A stretch of 64,000 bases of DNA from Sphaerisporangium siamense (lineage in GTDB: Bacteria; Actinomycetota; Actinomycetes; Streptosporangiales; Streptosporangiaceae): NCBI RefSeq assembly GCF_014205275.1, contig NZ_JACHND010000001.1, positions 3,534,001-3,598,000 of the forward strand. The letters are read 5' to 3'. A program made the position numbers and the translations under genes. The notes beneath the pieces were generated by a model, which saw nothing but the letters and a program-made list of their open reading frames with translations, was not told where the DNA came from and did not search any database. Below, piece after piece: positions 1-6,686 of the stretch (the first letter of the stretch is position 1; each line of letters opens with the position of its first letter).

Positions 1-83
1 ATCCGCCGGCGCAGCCCGGCGAGCCCCCGGTCCCGTCCGTTCTCCTTTCGATCCCTCGGTCCGCCTGCCACGGTGGTGGTCAT
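1..83 (-). CDS. Start of a polysaccharide-cluster gene, possibly a flippase (partial)
   Basis: An open frame starts at an ATG at 83 on the minus strand and runs off the left edge without a stop (27 codons seen). A purine-rich site (GAGGGGGG) sits just upstream. The visible N-terminus is basic and ends in GLAGLRRR, as is common just before the first membrane helix of O-antigen or polysaccharide flippases, but no helix is inside the window. It follows the deacetylase gene by 47 bases in the same direction, so it probably belongs to the same surface-polysaccharide operon. The flippase call is inference from context. Confidence 0.45.
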   Translation of the reverse strand, partial: MTTTVAGGPRDRKENGRDRGLAGLRRR

Positions 84-130
84 GGCGGTCTCACCCCCCT
101 CGTCGACGCCTGGCGTCGCCCGCGGTCGCG

Positions 131-931
131 TCACACGCGCCCGACCACGTGGCGCAGGCCGTACCGCGTCCGGCGCACCACCGCGTACCCCTTGGTCAGC
201 GCGTGTTCCTTCAGATAGATCATGGGGACGCCGCGCCCCTCGACCGCGCGCCGGAAGCGGTCCATGGTGGTGGACCTGCCGACGGTGAGCCGGGAGAGCG
301 CCATGACGTCGCCGGACTCGTCCGCGAGCGCGTTGGCGACCGCGCACGCGGCCCAGTAGCCCGCCTTGCGCACCTCTTTGCGCACCCGGGCGCTGGAGTA
401 GCCGTACGGGTAGGCCATCGTGGCGACGGGCCACCCCACCTTGTCCTCCAGCAGGGCCTTGTTGCGGCGCAGTTCCACGCGCAGCGCGGCGTCGGGTAAC
501 TGGTCGAGCTGGGGGTGGCTGTGGCTGTGCCCGGCGATCTCGATGCCGCACGAGGCGGCCTCGCGGGCCTGGCTCCAGGTCAGCATGCGGTCCAGCGGCC
601 GGCCCGCGGCGTCGGGGCCGGCGTCCTCCACCCACCCGCTGGTGAGGAAGACGGTCGCGGGGAGGCCGAGGCGCTCCAGGACGGGCAGCGCGTTCTCGTG
701 GAAGTCGGCGTACCCGTCGTCGAACGTCACGACCACGGGACGCTCGGGCGCCGGGGCGCCGCCCGTGCCGTACAGCGAGGCGACCAGGTCGGCGAGGGTG
801 AGCGGCGTGAACCCCCGGTCCTTGAGGTAGGCCATCTGCGCCTCGAACACCGAGGGCCGCACCGCCAGGGGCCGTGTGGCGCTGTTCGGACGGTCGGTGA
901 CGGAGTGGTACATCAGGATCGGCACACGCAT
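131..931 (-). CDS. Polysaccharide deacetylase (NodB family, CE4)
   Basis: This 266-residue protein looks like a metal-dependent deacetylase acting on N- or O-acetyl groups of a surface polysaccharide. The NodB signature VTFDDGYAD lies near residues 68-76 (first Asp is the catalytic base, second a metal ligand), the zinc-binding HSHSH lies near 134-138, and YPYG near 170 fits motif 3. The N-terminus reads MRVPILMYHSV, typical of family members without a signal peptide. The gene begins 4 bases after the stop of the upstream glycosyltransferase, so the two are almost certainly cotranscribed and translationally coupled. The substrate cannot be read from the sequence. Confidence 0.9.
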   Translation of the reverse strand: MRVPILMYHSVTDRPNSATRPLAVRPSVFEAQMAYLKDRGFTPLTLADLVASLYGTGGAPAPERPVVVTFDDGYADFHENALPVLERLGLPATVFLTSGWVEDAGPDAAGRPLDRMLTWSQAREAASCGIEIAGHSHSHPQLDQLPDAALRVELRRNKALLEDKVGWPVATMAYPYGYSSARVRKEVRKAGYWAACAVANALADESGDVMALSRLTVGRSTTMDRFRRAVEGRGVPMIYLKEHALTKGYAVVRRTRYGLRHVVGRV

Positions 932-935
932 GAAC

Positions 936-1907
936 TCACCGTTCGTGTCGGTTGGTCTCGGCTCGGTCGCCGCGCAGGCGCAGCCGGGCGGACCCGACCG
1001 CGTACCCCCAGGAGGTCCAGGCCAGGCCCGCGACGATCGCCCCCGCCCTGGCGAGCCCCGCGGGGTCGCCGCGCAGCGCGTCCCGCACGCCGCGCAGCGC
1101 GCCGAGCGGAAGCACCTTCAGGGCGTGGGAACGCTCGCTGGACAGGCCGTCGCCCGCGCCGACGCTGCGCGCCACCAGGGCCTTGGACAGCCCCTCCGCG
1201 TAGCAGCGCGCGCGGAAGTAGCGGAACGTGGCCCGGGCCGCGGGGACCCGGTGGCCGATGACGGCCTCGGGCTCGAACATGATGACCGACCCCGGCCGGC
1301 GCTGGGAGAGCCGGATGCAGAACTCGGTCTCCTCGCAGCCGAGCGGCCGGCTCTTGCGTCCCTGCACGCTGCGGCCGATGCCGGAGTGGAACCCGCCGAC
1401 CTCGCCCACGACGTGGCCGCGGAAGGCGGCGTTGCCCCCCATCACGTTGCGGATGGCCTTGCGCTCGGCGGGCAGGCCGCGGTAGGTGCACCCGACGGTC
1501 CAGTCGAACTCCTCGGGGAACCACCGCGGCCGGCGGCCGGTCGCCCACAGGGGCCGGGTCAGCCCGCCGACCCCGACGACGGCGGGGTCGGCCGCCATGG
1601 CCCGCGCGAACGCCGCGAGCCACCCGGGCTCGGCCACCGCGTCGTCGTCCAGGAACGCCACCACGTCGCCGGAGGCGGTCGCCACCCCGGTGTTCTTGCC
1701 GCCCGACAGCCCTCGTTCGTGGGTGTTCTCCACGACGATCGCGTCGACGTACTCCCGCTTCAGCCTGAGGTGAAGGTCGGGGTTGTGGTCGACGACGAGG
1801 ATCAGCTCGTGCGGCGGGAACGTCTGGGCGCGCACCGACTCGACGGCGGCTCTGATGTCGTCCCACCGGTCTTCCGTGTAGACACAGATGACGACGGAGA
1901 TCTTCAT
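936..1907 (-). CDS. Family 2 glycosyltransferase
   Basis: This 323-residue protein has a GT-A fold start (ISVVICVYTEDRW) for nucleotide-sugar binding, a FLDDDAVAEPGWL stretch near residue 90 that supplies the DxD-type metal and nucleotide ligand, and a GGNAAFRG loop typical of inverting GT2 enzymes. No membrane helix is evident, so it is probably a cytoplasmic or peripheral enzyme that adds a sugar to a lipid-linked acceptor. It lies 4 bases after the preceding GT2 gene and 4 bases before the deacetylase, forming a tight operon for surface-polysaccharide assembly. Donor and acceptor are unknown. Confidence 0.9.
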   Translation of the reverse strand: MKISVVICVYTEDRWDDIRAAVESVRAQTFPPHELILVVDHNPDLHLRLKREYVDAIVVENTHERGLSGGKNTGVATASGDVVAFLDDDAVAEPGWLAAFARAMAADPAVVGVGGLTRPLWATGRRPRWFPEEFDWTVGCTYRGLPAERKAIRNVMGGNAAFRGHVVGEVGGFHSGIGRSVQGRKSRPLGCEETEFCIRLSQRRPGSVIMFEPEAVIGHRVPAARATFRYFRARCYAEGLSKALVARSVGAGDGLSSERSHALKVLPLGALRGVRDALRGDPAGLARAGAIVAGLAWTSWGYAVGSARLRLRGDRAETNRHER

Positions 1908-1911
1908 CCCG

Positions 1912-2748
1912 CTATGCCGCGCCCTGGTCCGCGGCGCGCTGCGCGGAGGACGGGGCCGGAGGGGCCTCGACCGCCGGGCGCCGCCACTCGCGCATGATCG
2001 TCCTGAGCACGCGCAAGCCGTCCCTGACGACGCGCAGGTTGCTCTCGCCGTGGATGCGGCACCGCTCGTGGCTCGGCACCTCGTGGACGCGCAGGCCGGC
2101 CTTGGCCGCGCGGATGTTGAGCACGGTCTCGACCTCGAAGCCCTCGCAGTCGAGGTCGAGGACGTCCAGGTGACGCGTCCAGAACGCGTTGTAGCCGTAG
2201 CACAGGTCGGTGTACCGGGTGCCGTAGATGCGGTTCACCATGCCGCGCAGGACGCTGTTGCCGAGGCGGCGGCTGAAGGTGAGGTCGTCGCTGCCCCCGC
2301 CGCTCGCGTACCGGGATCCCTTGACGAAGTCCGCGCCGGTCAGCAGGGCCCCGACGAAGTTGATGATCTCGCGGCCGTCGGTGGAGCCGTCGGCGTCGAT
2401 CATGACGGTGATGTCGCCCGTGCATTCCGCGAAACCCGTGCGAAGGGCGTCGCCCTTGCCCTTCCCACGTTGCTGGACGACACGCAGGTTCGGGCGCAGG
2501 CGGCGGGCGACCGCCACGGTGTCGTCGGTGGAGTTGCCGTCCACGAGAATGACCTCGTGGATCCAGTGCGGCAAGGTGGCGAAGACGTGAGGGAGGTTCT
2601 CCGCCTCGTTCATCGCGGGGATGACGACGCTGACGGTCGGGGATATGGCCAGGTGCGGGGTCACCGGCGTGAAGCGTTCCACGCCCGGCAACGGCCGCAG
2701 CGCGTGGATCTGGGGCTTCCCGTTGTGCTTGGTGATCTCGGGACTCAT
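1912..2748 (-). CDS. Family 2 glycosyltransferase, DPM1-like
   Basis: This 278-residue GT2 enzyme has the motif SVVIPAMNEAENLP, the metal-binding MIDADGSTD and a KGSRY loop, which together resemble dolichyl- or polyprenyl-phosphate sugar transferases that make lipid-linked sugar donors. The ATG at 2748 (MSPEITKHNG) is preferred over an in-frame TTG at 2796 because it has an AGGA about 11 bases upstream and the extra 16 residues look non-coding. It is the first gene of the tight run with the second GT2 and the deacetylase. A C-terminal Pro/Ala-rich tail is probably disordered. Confidence 0.88.
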   Translation of the reverse strand: MSPEITKHNGKPQIHALRPLPGVERFTPVTPHLAISPTVSVVIPAMNEAENLPHVFATLPHWIHEVILVDGNSTDDTVAVARRLRPNLRVVQQRGKGKGDALRTGFAECTGDITVMIDADGSTDGREIINFVGALLTGADFVKGSRYASGGGSDDLTFSRRLGNSVLRGMVNRIYGTRYTDLCYGYNAFWTRHLDVLDLDCEGFEVETVLNIRAAKAGLRVHEVPSHERCRIHGESNLRVVRDGLRVLRTIMREWRRPAVEAPPAPSSAQRAADQGAA

Positions 2749-2876
2749 TTGAGGGAATGTCCTTCCGGGCGGTCTGACATCGGCGGCGACTGCCAATAGG
2801 ACCGGCGCGACTGGACGGAGAGGGGATTCTCCGTCCCGGTCATAACTGAGGTGTGCTGTGCGAGGGGACGCGCCTT

Positions 2877-3995
2877 TCAGCGTGCCCCCGAGGGTTCCTT
2901 CTCGACGGTTGCGGGCTGGAGGGATGTGCGGACCCGTCCGAAGCCCTTCAGCAGGCGGTCTGCCAGCCGGTAGAGCGAAGGACGGTCAACCACGATGTTG
3001 CGCGCCTTGTTCACGGGCGTCCGGCCCATCCAATGGACGGCCGCCGTCGCCGACGGCCGGGAGACCCGGCCTTCGGTGACGTGGGTGGTGCCGTTCTTCA
3101 ACCAGCCCTTGTACTCCCTGCCCCCCTTGCCCATGTCGACATGGCCCAGGCCGTTCGAGGCGGCCTGCTCCGCCATGTGCAAGTGGTGCATGATTCCGGG
3201 GGAGTACCGGGCGAACTCGGGGTCGTAGGCCGGGAACCATCCGACCAGGGTCTTCTCGGTGCGCAGGCCGAAGTGCCCCGCCACCGGGGTGTCTCCGGCG
3301 TAGAGCATGGTCAGCACGCCCGCGAACGAGGGCGAGTCGCTGGCGTGCATCTCTTCCAGCAGCTCGACGATCCACGGCTGGGCGAAGCGGTCGACCCGGC
3401 CCGTGCGGCGGTACTGGTCGGACTTCCAGCCGGTGAGGACGCGCATGGCGTCCGGGCCGGCGGCGCCCCAGTCGAGGTGGACCACGCCGTGCTCGCGGGC
3501 GAGCTTGCGCTCTTTGTAACGCACCGTCTTGTAGTTCTTCGGGGAGCCGGCCCGCACGTGCCCGATGTAGGCGTCGTAGCCGCCGGTGAGGTCCATCATC
3601 GGCACGGGCCGCACCGCCGACTCGTGCGGCTCCCATGTGGGCTGCCCCGCGACCATGTGGTCGAAGGCGAAGACCGACAGGCCGCAGGCACGGATCAGGT
3701 GGCGGGCGGGGATGTCGAGGTCGGGGACCGCGATGAGGCCGTGGCAGGTGGTGAGCCAGCTTCCGAGGGGCTTGCCGACGCCGAACGCGTGGCGCTCGAA
3801 CGGCATGAAGCCGACCACCTTGTCGTGGTCCTCGATCACCGCCACCCGGACGTAGGACCGCAGCCGGCCGAGGGCCAGCGCGAACTCCACCGACAGGAAG
3901 GGGTTGTCCAGCGAGGGCGTGGCGGTCTGGAGCTCGCGCCAGCGCGCGACCTCCGTCTGACCGAGTTCTCCGGGCCGGATGACCGTCACTTTCAT
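2877..3995 (-). CDS. GNAT-type acyltransferase (CelD/BcsL, Acetyltransf_6 like)
   Basis: The 372-residue product resembles the CelD/BcsL and FemAB-like branch of GNAT acyltransferases found in exopolysaccharide clusters, where they acylate sugar or lipid-linked intermediates. A central segment with GSPKNYKTVRYKERKL and a later VAGHFGL / GWFPAYDPEFARYSPG segment fits the duplicated GNAT fold. The ATG at 3995 was chosen because it overlaps the stop of the upstream membrane-protein gene by 4 bases (ATGA), and the longer frame upstream is arginine-rich shadow sequence of that gene. Acyl donor and acceptor are not known. Confidence 0.82.
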   Translation of the reverse strand: MKVTVIRPGELGQTEVARWRELQTATPSLDNPFLSVEFALALGRLRSYVRVAVIEDHDKVVGFMPFERHAFGVGKPLGSWLTTCHGLIAVPDLDIPARHLIRACGLSVFAFDHMVAGQPTWEPHESAVRPVPMMDLTGGYDAYIGHVRAGSPKNYKTVRYKERKLAREHGVVHLDWGAAGPDAMRVLTGWKSDQYRRTGRVDRFAQPWIVELLEEMHASDSPSFAGVLTMLYAGDTPVAGHFGLRTEKTLVGWFPAYDPEFARYSPGIMHHLHMAEQAASNGLGHVDMGKGGREYKGWLKNGTTHVTEGRVSRPSATAAVHWMGRTPVNKARNIVVDRPSLYRLADRLLKGFGRVRTSLQPATVEKEPSGAR

Positions 3996-4363
3996 CTTGA
4001 CCCGGCCCCCTGTTCTACGTGCGTGCTGCCGTTCCCTCGGTACAGCGACCGAAGCACCCACAGGAAACCGGCGAGTACGGCGACGGTGGCCACTCCCGCG
4101 CGCGGAGACCATGCGTCGAACAGCAGCATGGCTTCGGCTAAGAGAACGTTTATAACGAGACTTGCCGCGGCACCCACCGTTAGTGCGGCGAGAGGGTCAC
4201 GATCACGCAACAGTCCGACGACCGATGCCCCCGGGACCACCAAAAGGAACAAAGCAGTAAGAATCGGGCGCGCCGGGGTCTGGATGTCGGCCAGCGCGAC
4301 GACCGCTCCCGCGGCGCACGCCAGCACCAGCACCCAAATCAGCACCGCCCTATTGATACGCAT
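3992..4363 (-). CDS. Small integral membrane protein of the polysaccharide cluster
   Basis: This 123-residue protein has about four hydrophobic segments (around residues 5-25, 32-50, 60-80 and 88-106) and a short polar tail, so it is an inner-membrane protein. An AGGAG with a second GGAG supports the ATG at 4363. Its stop overlaps the acyltransferase start by 4 bases. Codon use differs clearly from its neighbours: CTT, ACT, GTT, ATA, AGT and a rare TTA leucine codon (4139-4141) are frequent here, giving a lower third-position GC. I do not recognise a family; similar small proteins often accompany glycosyltransferase clusters. Confidence 0.75.
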   Translation of the reverse strand: MRINRAVLIWVLVLACAAGAVVALADIQTPARPILTALFLLVVPGASVVGLLRDRDPLAALTVGAAASLVINVLLAEAMLLFDAWSPRAGVATVAVLAGFLWVLRSLYRGNGSTHVEQGAGSR

Positions 4364-4621
4364 TTCTCCTGGCTCCGCTGGTCAAGACCGATTGAAGAGG
4401 TGGTTGATCGCTGCTCTCATGGGACCAACGGCGCCGCGCGGCAGTCAATGCCGACGCCCGAACCCGGCCACCGGTTTACAGCGACGGCGGCGAGAACAGT
4501 GTGTGATCGACCACGTCACCTCCACCTTCCATTGGTCCCGCTGGGGCCGCTGGGGCTCACGGGACAGGGGGTGTTTACAAAGGTACCGTCGGTCAAGCCT
4601 AAAGGAGCAGTCAGGGTCGGG

Positions 4622-6316
4622 TCAGGAGGCGCCCCCGGTGGGCTCACCGGAGGGTGTGTCGGTCGCCGACGGCTCCGAGGTCGGGGGGTCGTCCCGGGGC
4701 GGATCGGAGGCGGGAGGCATGTCCTGCCCCTCCCACGACACGGCGCACGAGGCGCCGCCCGCGCCCGAGCTCAGGACCACGTTCGCCCGTCCTGCCTGGG
4801 CGGGGTCGGCCGCCTCGACCGACAGACGCGCCTTGGCGCCGGACTCCAGCACGCCGTTCGCCGGCGTCACGGTGAGGCCCTTGCCCGCGGTCGCCCGCCA
4901 GGAAAGTCCGCCGTCACGCGCTGAGATGAGGATCACACCCGCGCCCTCGTCCCCGAGCGCTCCCGGACAAGAGATGACAAGCCGGGCGGAAGGGACGGAC
5001 GGCCGCCGGGACGGGGAGCGCGAGGCGGACGGCTTCGGGGCGGCGGTCGAGGCCGCGGGCGCCTCGGCTGCGCGGGCCCGGGTCCGCGTGGCGCTCGGCC
5101 TCGGCGCCGGCGACGACGGCTCGGGCACGACGGCGTCGGCCGGCTCGGGGGCGTAGGTGATCTGCAGTTCGCCGGGAGTGCGGCTCGGGAAGCGCAACGT
5201 CGTGGTGGAGCCGTCGCGGTGGCCGGAGTCCTGGCCGGTGATCACGATCATGGCGCCGGTCGTGAGCAGCACGCAGGCCAGCGCGGCGAAGATCGGGGCG
5301 GCCCTGCGGCCCGTCCTGGCCCCCGGCTGACGGCGCCCGGCCCGGGAGCGCCCGCGCCCGCCCGTCCCGTCCACGACGGGGTACCTCGCGGTGACGGCGT
5401 GCCCGCGTTCCGGTGTGTCCTCGCTCCTGAAGCCGTGCCGAGGGGTGTCGCCGGAGGCGGAGGACCCCTTGGCGCGGCGGTCCGGGCCCACGGGCGGGAA
5501 GCCGTTCTTGTCCAGGACGCCGGGCGCGGGCATGATCGCGGTCTTGGCCGCGTCGCGCTCCGACCTGCCGCAGGTCTCGGCGACCCGCCGCCGCAGCGAC
5601 AGCGGCGGGAATCCCACGGGGAGGGTGTCGAGCAGGCGTTCCGCCGACACGCGGCGGTGGCGGCCCTCGGTGCACACCTCGCAGCCCGCGATGTGCCGGA
5701 CCAGGCGCCGGCGCAGCGGCTGCGGGAGCGGGCCGTCGATGGAGTCCAGCAGCGCGGACAGGTCCGGGCAGTGGGCGCGGCCGGTCCTGGCGAGGATCAC
5801 CGCGGCGGCGGCGTTCTCCAGGTGGTCGCGGGCCCGGGCGAGCCGCGTGCCGGTCTGGCGCGAGGTCAGCCCGACGACGGCGCCCACCTCCGCGGCGGTC
5901 AGGCCGTGCCGCACCCCGAGCAGCAGCACCTCGCGGTCCTTCTGCCCGAGCTCGCCGAGGGCCTCGCGGACGATGGCCGCGAGCTCCGGGTCCTCCTGGT
6001 TCTCGTCCGGGAGCGCGGTTCCGTGGGCCGGCGTGCGCCCCTGGCGCGCGAGGCACTGGTAGCGCGTCAGCGCGTACAGCCAGGCCCGCAGGCGGGCCGG
6101 CTCGCGCAGGGCGTCCGCCCGGCCGTGGGCGGTGACGAACGCGTCGTGCACGGCGTCGGCCGCGGCGTCGGGGTCGTCGAGCAGTGAACAGGCGTAGTCG
6201 TTGAGTCGGTCGGCGTAGTGGTCGTAGAGACCGTCCGCCGCGCGACCTTCCGCGCGGCGCAGGGCCTCCACAAGACGCTGGTCGTCAGCGCGGCCGGCGC
6301 TCGGCCATCCGGGCAC
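4622..6316 (-). CDS. ECF sigma factor fused to zinc-finger, membrane helix and outside BACON-like domain
   Basis: The 564-residue product is a one-piece sigma/sensor. Residues about 10-85 fit sigma region 2 (DPDAAADAVHDAFV), 105-170 fit region 4 (LTAAEVGAVVGLTSRQTGTR), and HIAGCEVC near 215 is an HxxxCxxC motif as in zinc-binding anti-sigma factors. A long basic linker leads to one helix (IFAALACVLLTTGAMIVITG, about 340-360), a Pro/Ser/Thr/Ala-rich spacer and a C-terminal beta domain (about 430-535) that resembles BACON-type modules. The layout matches ECF groups with a fused zinc finger and an extracellular domain. The GTG start has GGGGAGGAAC at good spacing. The outside domain probably senses the envelope; the ligand is unknown. 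Confidence 0.85.
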   Translation of the reverse strand: MPGWPSAGRADDQRLVEALRRAEGRAADGLYDHYADRLNDYACSLLDDPDAAADAVHDAFVTAHGRADALREPARLRAWLYALTRYQCLARQGRTPAHGTALPDENQEDPELAAIVREALGELGQKDREVLLLGVRHGLTAAEVGAVVGLTSRQTGTRLARARDHLENAAAAVILARTGRAHCPDLSALLDSIDGPLPQPLRRRLVRHIAGCEVCTEGRHRRVSAERLLDTLPVGFPPLSLRRRVAETCGRSERDAAKTAIMPAPGVLDKNGFPPVGPDRRAKGSSASGDTPRHGFRSEDTPERGHAVTARYPVVDGTGGRGRSRAGRRQPGARTGRRAAPIFAALACVLLTTGAMIVITGQDSGHRDGSTTTLRFPSRTPGELQITYAPEPADAVVPEPSSPAPRPSATRTRARAAEAPAASTAAPKPSASRSPSRRPSVPSARLVISCPGALGDEGAGVILISARDGGLSWRATAGKGLTVTPANGVLESGAKARLSVEAADPAQAGRANVVLSSGAGGASCAVSWEGQDMPPASDPPRDDPPTSEPSATDTPSGEPTGGAS

Positions 6317-6416
6317 GAATGTTCCTCCCCGCAGGACGGGAATCTGGTCGTTGGAAGCACTTGATCACGAGAATTTCTCCTGCCCGCACCAGTCCCCACA
6401 CGTACAGGACGTCCAT
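6285..6416 (-). CDS. Possible upstream leader ORF of the sigma factor gene
   Basis: A 43-codon frame starts at ATG 6416 directly after a strong GAGGAG site and ends at 6285, overlapping the GTG start of the ECF sigma gene by 32 bases in another frame. The peptide begins MDVLYVWGLVRAG and becomes arginine-rich. It could be a translated leader that couples or tunes sigma-factor synthesis, but it may also be chance, since the sigma gene has its own ribosome site. No homology is claimed. Confidence 0.35.
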   Translation of the reverse strand: MDVLYVWGLVRAGEILVIKCFQRPDSRPAGRNIRARMAERRPR

Positions 6417-6441
6417 TCTCCTCAAGCGGTTCACCCGGGAT

Positions 6442-6454
6442 TGATTAATAATCA
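6442..6454. promoter_or_regulatory. AT-rich palindrome upstream of the sigma gene
   Basis: TGATTA-A-TAATCA is a perfect inverted repeat with 6-base arms around one base, in an AT-rich island that stands out in this GC-rich DNA. It lies between the possible promoter and the leader ORF, so it may bind a regulator of the sigma gene. Confidence 0.4.
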
Positions 6455-6628
6455 GCCGGTATGACCTGGGAAAACAGTGCCTTGTGGGGCCTATGAAACA
6501 CCTGTGACAAAGCTCAGTCAATGAGACGGCGGACGGTGACATCGGACCGGCCGGCGGTGACGCGGAGCGATCGGCGGGCCGTACGGAAATCCGGTTCCGG
6601 AGAGGCCCGCGCCTCCGGAACACGGCGA

Positions 6629-6663
6629 GACGCCCGGCCCCGCGCGAACCGGGACCGGGCGTC
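6629..6663 (-). terminator. Terminator hairpin after the VWA gene
   Basis: Two 14-base arms (6629-6642 and 6650-6663) pair around a 7-base loop. The one imperfect pair is C-A on the plus strand but G-U on the minus strand, so the helix is complete only in the minus-strand RNA, the direction of the VWA gene that stops 24 bases before. There is no U tract, as is usual in actinomycetes. Confidence 0.65.
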
Positions 6664-6686
6664 ATGGCGGAGCGCCGAGGAGGGGC

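Larger units (their letters stand above)
6317..6686. other. Gene-free stretch between the VWA gene and the sigma gene
   Basis: Apart from the possible leader ORF this stretch holds regulatory sequence only. From left to right on the plus strand it has an AT-rich patch with the palindrome at 6442-6454, a possible minus-strand promoter (TTGACT at 6516-6521, 17-base spacer, TTTCAT at 6493-6498) that would drive the sigma gene, and the terminator hairpin of the VWA gene at 6629-6663. Confidence 0.5.
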
